A stretch of DNA of 64,000 nucleotides from Capillidium heterosporum (lineage: Eukaryota > Entomophthoromycota > Entomophthoromycetes > Entomophthorales > Capillidiaceae). The DNA lies in NCBI GenBank assembly GCA_016630905.1, contig WBMQ01000004.1, forward strand, positions 1,240,001 to 1,304,000, in the 5' to 3' direction. This document shows, one piece after another, positions 10,126 through 24,283 of this stretch (position 1 is the stretch's first letter; the number at the start of each line of letters is the position of its first letter). A model generated the notes under the pieces. The model was not told where the DNA came from, ran no database searches, and saw only the letters and a list, made by a program, of their open reading frames with translations. Both the position numbers and the translations under genes were made by a program.

Positions 10126-11224
10126 ATGTAATTTAAACAATATTATCGACATGCTCAACGTAATAAATTAGGGGTAGGTTTTGTCAACTTGTGATGGGTC
10201 CAGCCGGTAGTGGAAAAGTAGCTTTTAGCTATAATTGATACATAAAGCTTATATTCGTTTTTATTTAGTCTACTTACTGTAGCACCATGCTAAACCACTG
10301 TCAGAGTATAAAACGAAATGCCCATTTGGTTAACTTAGATCCAGCAGCTGAGAAATTTGAGATAGAACCCACTATAGGTATTTAGTTTATTTTTCATACA
10401 ATACTCAAGCTTTTAGATATAAGGGAATTAATAACATTAGAAGATGCGATGGAAGAAGTAAACTTAGGCCCTAACTGGAGGACTCGTTTATTGTTTAGAG
10501 TAATAATACCCATATATATCCTCTAACTTTCTTGCTTTTAGATTTTTGCTCAACAATTTGGATTGGTTTCAAGATGAATTAGGTTCGTATGACGACGACT
10601 TCCTGTTCATTGATTGCCCAGGTAATTTTTATAAGCTGATAAATTTTAAACTCCATAAGGCCAAATTGAGCTGTATACGCACAGCGATATCATGAGTCGA
10701 CTATGTGAACAGCTACAGCAATGGGACTTTAGAATAGTGGGAATTTACCTATTGGAATCCCAGTTTGTGGAGGATAAATCCAAATTCTTCAGTGGTGTAT
10801 TATCAGCGCTATCGGCGATGGTCAACTTGGAGATCCCCCACCTAAATGTGTTTACCAAGATGGATCTAGTTGAAGACAAGCGGGGATGGGATAAGTATTT
10901 GGTTCCTGACCCGTACCTGCTCGAAGAGTCCAACAAAATTTACGGTAACGATCGATTTGCCGATTTGAATAGAGCCATCGTCCATCTGGTAAGTTCTCAC
11001 TACCGTACACAACACTAACTGCTTCTTATTTAGATCGAAGAGCAGGGTATGGTCAATTTTTTGACTTTGGATATCACTGATACGGAATCAGTCGAAGCTA
11101 TACTATCCCATGCCGACTATGCGATCCAGTATGGTGAGGAACAGGAGCCAGTTGAGCCCAAGGTACTTTTATCTTTTTTCACTTACTTATCAATTTTTAG
11201 CTCGATGAAGAAGGGTATGAATAA
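10126..11224 (+). CDS. GPN3: GPN-loop GTPase 3 (RNA polymerase II assembly factor)
   Basis: A cytosolic GTPase that with GPN1 helps assemble RNA polymerase II and bring it to the nucleus. Seen: G1 [18 protein letters not shown], the LGPN insert, G3 [25 protein letters not shown]4 NVFTKMDLV, and [16 protein letters not shown] near the end. The start codon is itself split by an intron: AT at 10126-10127, a 44-nt intron 10128-10171, then G, giving [11 protein letters not shown] as in orthologs. Other introns: 10218-10268, 10378-10416, 10500-10541, one after DCPG, one after IVHL, and 11163-11200. Right after LGPN (about 10475) one extra base throws the frame by +1; the expected [16 protein letters not shown] is then read in the next frame. 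It is either damaged or carries an error. It is divergent from TMEM14, with 182 bases between starts. Confidence 0.9.
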
Positions 11225-11633
11225 TTTCGAATTGTTTCAATATTTTAGTTAGATTCTAAGCACTATTATGAATTAAAATAGACATTTTATGTATATATTT
11301 GTGATAAATATATTTTTCGTTTAAGGTATAGTACAATTATAAGCAACGTTTAATTAGCTCTATACAATTTTATTTGTTATAGTTTGAACTTCAATATGCA
11401 CTATGCTTCCTCAAATCTACTTTGAACAAACTTTATCCTTCGAGCAAGTGTAACCATAAGCTTCATCGCAGGAGATCTCACTACACGACGTCAGGTACTA
11501 TAATCAAAGTCAGCATCTATATCTATCCAACTCTTACATGACCAGCCGAACGACATTGATTATCTTTGGCACAGGTGGTATACTGCAATTCTTCAGTCGC
11601 ACTAGCATGTCAGAATACATCCAACTTAAAAAG

Positions 11634-12254
11634 TTACCATCTATCTTTCTTGGCACCAAACTGGCACTTAGTACCCAACTTGAGAAGCTCTTTGTATTGT
11701 TTGGACTGGTTGTCTTGGGATACCTCGCGTAGGAACAAACTTTTGGATCCAGGTTTTACTTTGGCGTCGTATTTGCTGGACCCGATCCCATTGAAGCCAT
11801 CAAACGTAATTGTGAACTTTGCTCCACTTAGATACCCAGGGCTAAATGTAGTTAGGATAAAGCACGTTTATGTTGTGCTTACTTTGTCTGCTTTATTTGA
11901 TAGCGTCCTTTGATAGGAGCTACCTTCACCAAGGGACAGATAGAGTTTCCAATATTAACGATGGTATTGATTCTATAGAAGGTAAAATCCGGGTTTAATT
12001 CGAGGGTTCGAATAACGAAAGGACATCCTTTCGGCTGGAAAGGCTATTCATAGTTAAAGCTGAAGTTTTAAAAACTAGGTTTACTTGGAGGGACTCTGTA
12101 TAGGTACCGAACAAGCTGTTGGGGAAGCCAGGCTTTCCTTCCTCGGCCTCTACGAGTAAGTCTAACATTAAGTATTAGCTTGTATTGAAGATAAGAACGT
12201 ACTCATGGAGAAGGCTCCAAGCAATAAATTGGATAAAGTCACAAGTTTGTTCAT
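11634..12254 (-). pseudogene. Decayed secreted-protein gene, family unknown
   Basis: On the minus strand an ATG at 12254 opens a clear signal peptide (MNKLVTLSNLLLGAF...). Downstream come coding-like stretches in changing frames: EAEEGKPGFPNSLFGTYTES, PFVIRTLELNPDFTFYRIN, NSICPLVKVAPIKGRYQ and, after a plausible intron, GYLSGAKFTITFDGFNG continuing to a TAA at 11634. The composition suggests a beta-rich secreted protein. Frame breaks after the signal peptide and an in-frame stop suggest decay, although unrecognised introns could explain some of them. The plus-strand frames at 11538-11913 are shadows of this gene. I do not recognise the family. Confidence 0.5.
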
Positions 12255-12971
12255 TGTTGTTATTTATGAAATAGGTATAAAAAATCTATAGCTAGAGCTT
12301 AATATATCATTTGATGGGCTTAACATCGCATAAACATTCCAGTATAATTGTGAATCCAACGACTATCAAACTCATTAGGGTCGATTTCTCAATTAGGTAT
12401 TTATTTGAACTTTGGACTCAAAGTGGAACCTGTCAACTACTCTATTGGATATTTTTTAATGTTTTACTACATATGCCTTAAACTTAATTGTGGGGAAACC
12501 TAATATTTGGGGTCTTGGTTGAGTTTGGTTGATTTTACAACCTTCAGGGCTAAAGTCAATAAACAAACTATATGTAAAAAACCTACAAGGAAGTTGAAGA
12601 ATTGTATGAGATTTAGCACTCTGATTGAAGTTTTAGCCTACTAAATATCGACGGCTTCTCTTTGATCAAATATGGCACTACCTCTGCTCATTTAATCTAA
12701 TCAGCTTTTGATTAGACGCTGATGGCAAAATCAAGCTAGATGTGATGGATGAGGCAATGCGGTAATAGCATTTCTCAATACATATGTTTAAAACGAGGGT
12801 TGAAAATAAGTATACAGATAAACTAGAATTATATATGTAATAAATGAAACCATACCTTTATAACGCTAAGAGAAACGGTTCTTTAATGGTAAAGGTAAGG
12901 GATATGGTAGCGAAAAATCTTAAAAGTGGGTGAAAATATTAACACGAATACAGCAAATATAGGTCTAGATG
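12255..12971. other. Intergenic, no gene seen
   Basis: AT-rich spacer between the 5' end of the decayed secreted-protein gene and the 3' end of SIN3. No convincing open frame, RNA gene or repeat. Confidence 0.55.
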
Positions 12972-15900
12972 TTAACTATCTTGGGGCTCGGCGATAGGAG
13001 GTGATATGCTAGGCTTCTTGCCCATTTCGGTAGGCTCCTCAGCCTTAGGTTCAGGTACTTGATTATCGTCTGTAGGTACCTGTGGCTCGCTGACATTGGC
13101 TTTTGAGGCAACCGGCTCGAGAACTTCAGGCCTACTAGGTTCAGGCTTGGTGTCGGACTCAGTGTCTTCTTGGACTTGAATTTCATCTTTTACTTCGATG
13201 AGAGCTTGTTCTGTTAAAACATCTGACTCAACTTTGACATCTTTTTCGGTTATTTCGGGCTCCGGGACACTTTCGACAACAGTTACTTCAGACTCATGTT
13301 CAGGTGCAAGAGTAGTTACTTCGACTTCAAGATCTTTTTTGGTATCCGGAACCTCATCTCTGGTATTTGAAATTTCTTCCTGGCTATCTAAAACCTCGTC
13401 TTTTGCGTTTGGGATTTCATCTTTGGCGACTGGGGCTTCATCTTTAGCTACTGGGACTTCCTCATCGACATGTAGAGCTTCAGGGTTTAGAGTCGCTTCA
13501 TTGGAAGTCAATACAGTAGGTTCGAGAGCGGGTGAAGGTAGGAAAGGAGATGCGGTTTTAGGTGTAGGGATGTGGACTGGTGTCTTAACATTCGACTGAT
13601 CAGAAATATCGACTTCTGGGCTTCTTTTACCTTTCAAGTAGGAATGAAATTGATCCATAACCTTACTCCACCGCTTTACCTTCTTGGTTCTTAGATTCTT
13701 GAGATCTCTGTGCTTGCGACGTCTTAAAAACATTTCCTCGGTAGATAAGCTCTTTTCCTTGAATAATAGCCTATAGGATCGAGGGCAAAGAGTCAATTTA
13801 TAATCTCCATCGAATATAGCCTCAAGTTTGTTAGCTTTTCTCTTAGAAGAGTCGAGTGCTCTATAGGTTGCAATTAGTTTTAAGTTAGTAATAATAATTA
13901 CCTTTTAAGGAAAGGACGCTTGGCTAGCTCGACGCCAGGGGTAGGTCCCGAAGCAGAAAAGTTATTAATATATGAAATCCATTTCTTCTCAATACTAAGT
14001 AAGCTCTCGCCAGTTAACTCGCCAGGTTTGAATAGCTGGAATGTAAGCGTGCCATCTTGACGCTTAAACTCAACAAAGTATGTACTTTCATCTTGTAAAA
14101 GATTAATCAATTTGTTGTGGTAGATATAGAGCTCTCGGACTAAAATATTTCCTTTTTGGTTCTGGTCAAGGTCTTGGAAGAGTTGAGCCAATTCGCTGGC
14201 ATACTTATTTTGGTCAAGGAGCATATTGTTTGCCTTAAATACATTAGCACTATGTTGTATATAAAAACCTTACTTGTTTACAGAAGTTATTGAGCAACCT
14301 GTCGATGGTGAATATATTGAAAACGTAGTTTCCAAACATATAGCGGATACTATCTTCGTAAATAGGTTGATCTATTTCCCCATCCAATACTTTTTCGGTG
14401 AGGTTGAGGAATTCTGCATAGCATCCAATCTCAAGAAGGTCGGTCTCGGCAAGAGCTATTTTGAATTAGAATAAATTCTTGTTAAAATATACCTTCAAAT
14501 TTAGGTTGGAGGTCAAGCTTACGCGAAGGTATAACTTTTTCAGACATATCCTTGAACTTCTTGTCGGCTTTGATAGAATTTTCCTTTATCTCCTGGAGCC
14601 TGCAGTGAATAATCTACAAGTGAAATTAGTTATATATAAGTGGTAAAACTTACCTGATATAGCCTGATCAATGCGTATAGATGAGAGTTGCATATCATAA
14701 CGATAGCCTTTTCGCCATATTTGAAGTATGAAGGATATGAATTAGTGTCGATAGCAACCTTAGTCCAATCGGGCGACTGATGCTTGAACTCAATCTCATT
14801 TAGATCTAATTCCTCCACCATGACTTTTCGCTTAGGAATAGCTCGCGGAACTTCATCTGGAACCTTATTTTGGGGGACATTTAGCTCCTTTGACACATCA
14901 GTTGCAACTGAAACGCGACTAGAATCATTCGCTTGATCTTGGTCATTTTCCTGCTCCATGTCTTGATCGTCTTTGAAGTTATCGGCAGTGTTGTCGACTT
15001 TCCTTTGGACTCTTGACCTGGTTTGTCTTTTTGGTACTGTAGAGACGTCGATTTCCGATCCAGCTGACGAGTCGTTCTCCTCGAAATCACCATTGTTAGA
15101 ATCACCGACGGTTTGAGGATCTATGTCTTCCATGAACGGTAGACCTAGGAAATTCTGCATGAAGGGCTTGATGAAGGCAGCCACTCTCTTCTTTTCGCTT
15201 AGGGATAGTCCAGTGTGATTCTCCAAAAGGCATACAATTAACCGGGCAGCATCTTTATGAAGGGAAGAGTCGCTCATAGATAGAGTAATTTGAGGATTTC
15301 CAAGCTTACTTGGATTGGGTTTGGAAGCTCCATCGTCCTTGTCCTCGAGCATTGAGTCATACTTTATGGTTTCGATCTCTTCTATCAGATTCCTCGGAGC
15401 AATACTTCTACGATCATTATACTTGAAGCTCGAGGTCTGGTAGTCCAACGAACGATAATAGTTTTTGATATCAATTTCTCTCCAAAACTTACTCCACTCT
15501 TTCTAAAGAAGTGTTAACACCAATACTAATAAGGACTTACCTTGATGATTCGCCACTCCTGATCCTTTTGCTTGAGTCTTCTAAGAACAACAGGTACAGC
15601 GTATGCCGGATTATCATGAATTAGCTCCAAGACTTCAGGGGCCTCATCACCGTAGATTTTTCTTATGGCGCGTTTGTATATAGTAAGGGATGACCCACCA
15701 AGACCTGGAGGGAGTTTAAAGGATGCAGAAGCTTCGGGAGACATCTTTTTCAAAACCCTGTGTATAGGCTCAAGCAGTGCAATGGTATGTGCGTTTGTCT
15801 CCATATTGTAATCTAGTTCGAATCTGTCTTCTTCGCTTTTATGAAGGGCTTCTTCAAAGGCATTCTTCTTGTGAGCTACAAAGACAGTTTCTTCACTGGC

Positions 15901-18130
15901 CCAGGTAGGATGGGAAGCATAATCATCATTAAGAACTTCATTGCAAAGTTCATCTCTTCCAGAGCATTTAGCTTGAGTTTCCTAAAGTCTTTAGAACAAC
16001 CATTATTTAATATTTTACCGATTTGGGAAGCAGTCTGTATGAAGGACCACACGCTTTGAACTTGGTTAGATCTAACTTGGGCTTGGGTACAGCCAGGTTA
16101 GGAAGCGTTTCAACTTTAATTTGGAACCCGACAAACGATTTAAACCACTCGATCAAAGGCTCACTTGTTCCTATAAAACTGAATGCGTTCTCAACTAGCG
16201 TTTCGCATTCGATTATTCCCTGGCTAAATAGATTTATAGTCTTGAGGAATTCATAGTAGGTGGGCAAGTGTCCGATATGATTCCGTATCTGCTCGAATTT
16301 TTCAATTTGAGCGGGGCTTACAATCAGTCTGGTCTGGTCTCTCAATTGGTCGTTCAAAAGCACTTTACTTTCTTCGGGACTCTGTCCAATAAGATCCTTT
16401 GACTTTAATTTGGGTATCTTATTCTTCCTTGCCTTTAAAAATTAGCTTTGCTTTTAAATATATATTTACCTTGATTGGAGGGACGCCTTTTTCACCTAAA
16501 AGAGAAGTCTTTTTCTTTTTGGAGGGTAAGAGCGAGGGAGAAATAGAATGGTTCGATGCGAGGACCGGATGTGCTTCGGAATTGGTTATTTCTGGTGCTG
16601 GAGGCATCCCAGCAGGATCCATGAAAGGGGCGATGAGAGTTTGGACTGGCGGGGGGAACGATATCGCAGGCGTATGTCTAGCTCCATTGATGTAAGGCAA
16701 TCCACCAATTGGAATCCCAGATGCCGGTCTAATTGGTTGGTGAGCATTTTGAGTTACAGGTGGCGATATCTGAGGTGGTGGTAGAGGAGGAAACAGATGT
16801 CTAGACTGCTCTAAGCTGTTCTCCACCAAATTCATATAGGTTGCTCTTGAAGATTCTGGAAGGAAGTGGCAAAACTCTCCCACCAAATCCGACTCGTCAC
16901 CAAAAAGACCACGAATCATGACGAAAATCTATTTCAAAGTTAATACAGAGCCACAAAAATGGGTACATCTTGGATTGGCTTCTGTTCCTTTTGGTATAGT
17001 TGTAGGATGTCGAGGAAATTCTTGTACTTATCTGGATCACCATGGTATATATTCTATAAAGTTAGCAAGTATACATATTGAAATTTACTTTAATTCGATT
17101 GACATAGTTTATAGCTTGGTTGAATTCCACTGGCTTTTTCTGCGACAATGGTCTGGGTACTGGAGGGAGGGGAGGATGATTGCCAGTGGTTGGGTAGTTA
17201 TTTCCTGTGGGTTGATTGTAGCTAGTGGGGTTGTTGTTCACGGCGTTATATGGATAGGCAATGTTGTTAGAATAGCGAGGGTTAATGTCGGGAATAACGT
17301 CAAATCTAGACGATTTTAAAAAGTCTCTTTCGTTTGCTTGATTGTTATCGACATTTTCGGGGAGTATTATGCGGATACCGTATCTATCATTTGGGTTGCT
17401 ACTTTGCTCAAGCCTGTACCCACTTGGGAGGAATATATTAAACCCAGTGACTAGGTTTGGATAGTTTCGTAAAAGCTCCGACATCTTATACATAACTTCG
17501 TAGGTCGTAATACTAAATGGATGTTAATGTTAAAAGTCATAAAAAATATTACTATTGAGCTTTATACTCACTAATAAGACTCGAAAACCTATCAAAGATC
17601 TCTGGTAGATTATAGAGCTCAGTTTTAACTTTATCAAGGTAACGGAGGGCATCATTAACGTTGACACGTCTAAGTGGGTTCGCCGGATCCTCCGGCTCTG
17701 AATTGGCGCCATATAATGGAGGGGTCGAATTAACAGGTAACTCTAATGGATTCGCTATCGCTTGATTGGTTTGGGCGAGAATTGGTTGATGAACTGCAAG
17801 TCTGAGGCGTTGTCTTGGAGGAATTGGGGCGGGTGGTCTATGTGAATGGTTGGTAGGTGCATTTGGCGGGTGCTGGATAAGCTCATGGATGGGTGGAAGG
17901 TAGTTAAAATCTTGAATTTGACCAGGCAAAGATGGGTTTGCAATTACACTATGAGCAGATGGGCGGTAAGTATGGCTATCTCGACGAGCCCGTTCGGCGC
18001 TATCGGTTGGATTGTAATTGTACGCATGTCTATTTAAATTTTAATACAATATAGACAAGAAAACTTACTGTGTATTCTGGTCCGGAGGATGTGAACTCCT
18101 TCCCCATCCATTTCTCTGGTTATTTGACAT
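12972..18130 (-). CDS. SIN3: SIN3 transcriptional corepressor
   Basis: Scaffold of the Rpd3/HDAC corepressor complex, about 1,560 residues in 12 exons; all eleven introns join in frame. In order: a Pro/Gln-rich N-terminus; PAH1 (about 17440-17670: VNVNDALRYLDKVK then LLRNYPNLVTGFNIFLPSGY); PAH2 (about 16860-17150: VEFNQAINYVNRIK, KPIQD, SDLVGEFCHFLPES); a Pro-rich linker; PAH3 (about 16130-16330: HLPTYYEFLKTINLFSQG); the GPSYRLLPKS motif; and the HDAC-interaction domain (about 15530-15960: CSGRDELCNEVLND, HPTWASEE, KLPPGLGGSSLTIYKRAI, VPVVLRRLKQKDQEW). Next come the C-terminal helical region and a very acidic, Pro/Glu/Val-rich tail unlike yeast Sin3. The PAH1 exon uses the second of two possible donors (GTAATA); the first would break the frame. 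It is undamaged, in contrast to several neighbours. Confidence 0.93.
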
Positions 18131-19225
18131 TAAAATCTTTATTCAGTAGGTGTATCTAGGAAGTTCATTAGTTCTAATAAGTGTATATGTAGTTACAATT
18201 TAGCTTGCAGGCTGTGTAAGCGCTGCTTTAAATCGATTTAGTTTGTAAAATTGTAAATTTGAATTTTGAAATTTATTCTAGTGATACTTCAGAGAAACAT
18301 CCTAGCACTCAAAGTCCGATTTAATTTGTGGAATCACTCCTTCTAAATCTGGAAAGCGTACTAACTCACTTTATAATTGGATGGTTTTAACTTAATTTTA
18401 AAATAGAAAAGGAAATTACGTTACCTTTTAGATCACCAATAGCTAATGATGTACATTGGATTTGATTGGAATACGGTAGAATCAATGATTAAATTGACCG
18501 CAAGTTAGAAGTTAGGTAGATGGTTGGAGACCCTGATAACGATCTATTAAGCACCCGTATGTCCGATATGGATAGACATTATCTTTTAGCAAGTATATAG
18601 AATGAGCTATAAAAATACACCACTATCATTTTCCAATTTAATTTGCAACTTGGAATAAACTTTTGACCAAGCTAAGCTGCATATCTAAGCCCAGACAGGG
18701 GTAGGATTAGTAAAAATTATTTCAATCTTGTTCAGCATTAGATGCATCATTTTATTGCTAAAATTAATATAAAGCCCATTGAACACCGAACATATTAGTG
18801 TATTTTACATAGTACACATAAAATTATATACAAGTGGCTAGAGTACAGTAAATATATACTACATTTGCTCGAGTAAGTATATCATAAATTATTATAGATC
18901 TGGTTGCTGCTATAGTATAAATTTTAGAACTTTACACCATCCTATTAGACTACAGTACCCATATAAACTATGGTGTCAGAAACAGGTATAGCTAATCTAT
19001 ACATATACTGCTTGTGCTTCAGCAGTATCACGTATAGCAGATAGGAAAGGTGGGGCGAAAAATTTTCCTAAGGTTCTCACGCTTTGCTATAAATGAAAAA
19101 TTCAATAAGAAACTTATGCCTAATTTGCCTCCAATACAAATCAAACTTAGCCATCTTACGTCAGCTACTTAATTATATAAGTAAACTTTTTGGAGTATTG
19201 AGAAAGGTTAAAAAGTTGAACTAAG
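18131..19225. other. Divergent promoter region of SIN3 and RPT2
   Basis: About 1.1 kb of AT-rich DNA between two divergently read genes. No open frame of note and no recognisable element. Confidence 0.6.
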
Positions 19226-20948
<1,723 letters not shown>

Positions 20949-21240
20949 TTTCAACATAAATTGCAGCTTTGCTATTTACTTCATCGATAAGATAATTTGT
21001 TTCTGCAAAGTCGTTTTTCATGTTGACTTTCGTTCCTACTTCCCCTTAGATACTTAAGATATGAATTGGTATGGTTAAATGTATAAATTTCAAGTATACA
21101 TTTATCATTTCCTTTAATTTTTGGACTTTTACTGAGGCTATCAAATTTAAAAGTTACCAACTACTGTCCATGTTTATATCGCCATATTATATCGTAAATG
21201 ATCAAAATCGATCTACAAAAATTACAGTATTTATTGAAAA

Positions 21241-21892
21241 TCAATTCGACTTGTACTTTTCGAGATAGGCTTCCATCTTCACAACAGTCTCCTCAAAACC
21301 ACTCTTCTCCTTCAAATATTCAATTATTTGAGCCATGGTGACGATAGCAACGACTGGTAAGTTCTGCTCGATGGCCAATTCTTTGATAGCCGAAAGTTCA
21401 CCCTGACCACGTTCCATACGATCGACAGCTACGACAACAGCAGGCTGGTTTAGCTCCACAGCTTTTGATGAGGGCTAACGACTCTCTAATGGCAGTTCCA
21501 GCAGTAATAACGTCATCGATAATCAAAATATCCCCCTCCAAAGCAGCCCCAACTATCGAACCTCCCTCCCCGTGGTCCTTCTTCTCCTTACGGTTGAAGG
21601 CGAACGGTTTATCTACGTTGAAGTGGCTGACCAGTGCGATGGAAGTTGCACAAGCTAATGGTATCCCCTTGTAAGCGGGTCCAAATATCACGTCGTATTT
21701 AAAGCCGCTGTTTTGAACTGCCGATGCGTAGAACTTACCGAGCTGGCTTATAGAGGAACCGGTGTGGAAGAGTCCGGCGTTGAAGAAGTAGGGAGATATA
21801 CGTCCCGATTTCAGTTGGAACTCGCCGAATTTCAGCACCCCAAGGTTGATTGCGAAATCTATAAATTCACGTTGGTACTCTGCGATGGTCAT
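21241..21892 (-). CDS. URA5: Orotate phosphoribosyltransferase
   Basis: Converts orotate and PRPP to OMP in pyrimidine synthesis. Seen: [35 protein letters not shown], the loop [23 protein letters not shown] (catalytic loop), the PRPP-binding [18 protein letters not shown], then [12 protein letters not shown]. About 216 residues, the usual length. I start at the ATG at 21892 ([10 protein letters not shown]) rather than eight codons upstream, because orthologs begin just before YQREF. The frame moves by +1 in an AAAA run (plus strand TTTT at 21463-21466): ...ALIK is continued one base later by [12 protein letters not shown]. This could be a homopolymer error or a one-base insertion. No intron. 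Confidence 0.9.
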
Positions 21893-23063
21893 GTTGGAGA
21901 GAAAGTAGTTTGTCAATTTTTTGTCGATTGACTTTGAAAAAATTTAGACCAATAGCATCATACTATGCGTTATTGAAAGGTATGAGTAACTAAATTGATG
22001 AAAAGAGTATATATCTTTAATTGATATCTGTTTTAGACGCATTGAAAGTGCATATATATAGCTACAGCTTCTTATAGAGTATTAAGTTTAGTTTTTAATC
22101 AAGCAAAATAGTATTTCTATATATCTGACAAGTAATTAAAAAAGTCAAAGCACAAATTAAATATAGTTGTAGTCAGAGCCAACTGATATTTACAACTGCC
22201 TAACACTGCAATACTCCGATATATGAATATTGTGGTTAATTAGCTATTGAATGATAGTTCTAACCCCATATTTTGTTCTAATAGAATACGTCTCTACATA
22301 GCTGATATCATTGTATAAAACATTTTGTCTGATCAGTAAAGACCATTTACCTATGTACAATATCCAACATTATACTTAGTAAACTCAATATATCAAAACA
22401 TCTTAAGATGATCAATCAAAAATCAATTACTGACGAGTTAAATGAAAACTTTTACTGCCACAACAAGCTCAAGAATACTATATTCAATGCAATAAGGGCC
22501 GATAGGCTATCCTATTCCTCCCTATACACATCCCAATTCGTTTAAATGAGATAGATTTATACATATTCAATGATTTAAGATCGCACAAGATGAAGAATAA
22601 CAACAAGATCAACTTCGTTTACCTACGAGAGTTATGACAGCTGAGCAGGTATTAGTGGCAATGTAATCATCGTAAACGACCGCAAGATCATTTCTAAACA
22701 CTATAGATTGAGTATAAAAGCCGATTTTACTGACAAAAATTATGGTAGTCACAACGGTGGTAATGAAGTCCCAAGAGTTATCTTGGTCTATATCAAGACT
22801 GTAACTATCCACTATCCGATCCAAAGAAGTATATTAGTCAAGGTTTTAGAATTGGCTAACAGTATGTTAATTGAGAATAAGACTCATTTATGGCACATCT
22901 ACATAATAAAAAGGTATTCTCTTGAAGCTGTTTGCAAATCTGCTTTTATATACTCACTTTTTTATACTCTTATTAAATGCTTTAGATTATTACTTTATAC
23001 ATATCCTAAATTAGAATTTACATTTAAAACGCTTTATTTATATAACATAAACAACCAAATATA
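21893..23063. other. Intergenic; one unexplained minus-strand frame
   Basis: Mostly AT-rich spacer. A minus-strand frame at 22609-22824 (no ATG; contains DNSWDFITTVVTTIIF) has coding-like composition and might be an exon remnant, but I cannot tie it to a family or find its other exons. Confidence 0.4.
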
Positions 23064-23747
23064 TCAAGGACAGAGTGCAGCAAGTGTAGATTTGTACAAA
23101 GCTAGCCGTCCTGGAACATTGTCGACAACTACACAATCTTGGAGTAGATGAGAAATGTTTGCGTCGGTAGCTGTAGTGGCTGAACTCAAAAGCTGACTGA
23201 AGTTGTTACAGGCCGGATTGGCAATTCCTGAGCCTTTGGCGATCCACCAAGCCCCTGGTAAGAAGGCATACTTATCCTGCATAAGGATCTTGAGCACGCC
23301 TTCCTTGCGATTGTTATCGTTGTCGTTATAAGTTCCAACAGTCAATGCTTTCAATTCGGGCTCAGCATTCAGTATGCTTTGGTTGTCGTTGACGAAGGTG
23401 AATAGGTTGTTGGGCATCATCATAGAACGGGTACCCTGGCCTGGTCTACCTGGGTAATGGTTTCGGTTGAAAGATAGACCTCCCGACTCGGTATTCATAA
23501 CCGACAGGTAGAAGGCTGCTTGTTGGGGCGAGTTCAAATTATACTGGCTTAACGCCGCTTTGATGTAAGGTAGAGCAGATGCACAGGAAATGTTTTCGTT
23601 GGGGGCTGCGCTGTTGGGTTGACCACATGGGGTTATGGCTTTGTTCAGGCTTTCAACCGTTAGGAAGTTGGTACAGGTATTGCTATAGTCTTGAGAGTTT
23701 ATAGAGGAAAGGACAGCTGATAATAACAAAGTGAACTTGACTTGCAT
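23064..23747 (-). CDS. Secreted fungal protein with GRPGQGTR motif, copy 1
   Basis: A 227-residue extracellular protein: signal peptide (MQVKFTLLLSAVLSSINSQ), a Cys-containing head (LNKAITPCGQPN), then AAFYLSVMNTESGGLSFNRN, the conserved HYPGRPGQGTRSMMMPNNL, a helix with DKYAFLPGAWWIA, and paired cysteines near the end. The same motif set occurs in secreted proteins of many fungi; family function is not firmly known. The helix-Glu arrangement (MNTESGGL) recalls lysozyme-like folds, which is only a guess. Intronless and undamaged. A TATA box precedes it. A paralog lies immediately upstream in the same orientation. Confidence 0.75.
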   Translation of the reverse strand: MQVKFTLLLSAVLSSINSQDYSNTCTNFLTVESLNKAITPCGQPNSAAPNENISCASALPYIKAALSQYNLNSPQQAAFYLSVMNTESGGLSFNRNHYPGRPGQGTRSMMMPNNLFTFVNDNQSILNAEPELKALTVGTYNDNDNNRKEGVLKILMQDKYAFLPGAWWIAKGSGIANPACNNFSQLLSSATTATDANISHLLQDCVVVDNVPGRLALYKSTLAALCP

Positions 23748-23790
23748 TTTAAATTTTTGGAAATAATGAATAAAGTCGACATGCTATTGC

Positions 23791-23800
23791 TTTATATACT
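23791..23800 (-). promoter_or_regulatory. TATA box of secreted-protein copy 1
   Basis: Minus-strand agtatataaa lies about 45-55 bases before the ATG. Confidence 0.5.
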
Positions 23801-24283
23801 TTTTCATATGTAAATGTTAGACCGTTTTCACTTGTAGGAATATTCATACCTTAGTTTACGATTGAACCCCTAAAGTCGGTTACTTCAAGGCAAAGATCTA
23901 TTTACCTATGAGAATAGACTTTCATTGGTATACTGGTAGGCTAAAACCCACAGCTTTTTCGATGGCATTGTATTGAGTTTGGATTTGGCAATTCTTGAAT
24001 TAAACCCCAAGTTTATAGGAGATTAAGGAACAGCTTTTAGTATCGGAAATTACAATATCTAGATTTAACATATATTAATATGCATTTGACGGGTATGAGT
24101 ATATATGATTTTTATTTAATTAAATGAAAGAGGTTTGTACTATATGGATCTATAATGTAACAAATCCATGAAATAGATATCCGATTTTAGTAAAAAGTAT
24201 ATTTAGTATACTCTATACAACTAAGGGAAATAGAAAATCTTGTATTTATTATATATAAATATGGAACATAAAATATACATAAG

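Noticed and set aside
13198-13599. Plus-strand 133-codon Ser/Thr-rich frame
   Set aside because: Antisense of the acidic SIN3 tail; composition follows from the complement of Glu/Val codons.
17520-17580. Frameshift in SIN3 PAH1
   Set aside because: Using the second donor (GTAATA) restores the PAH1 frame perfectly.
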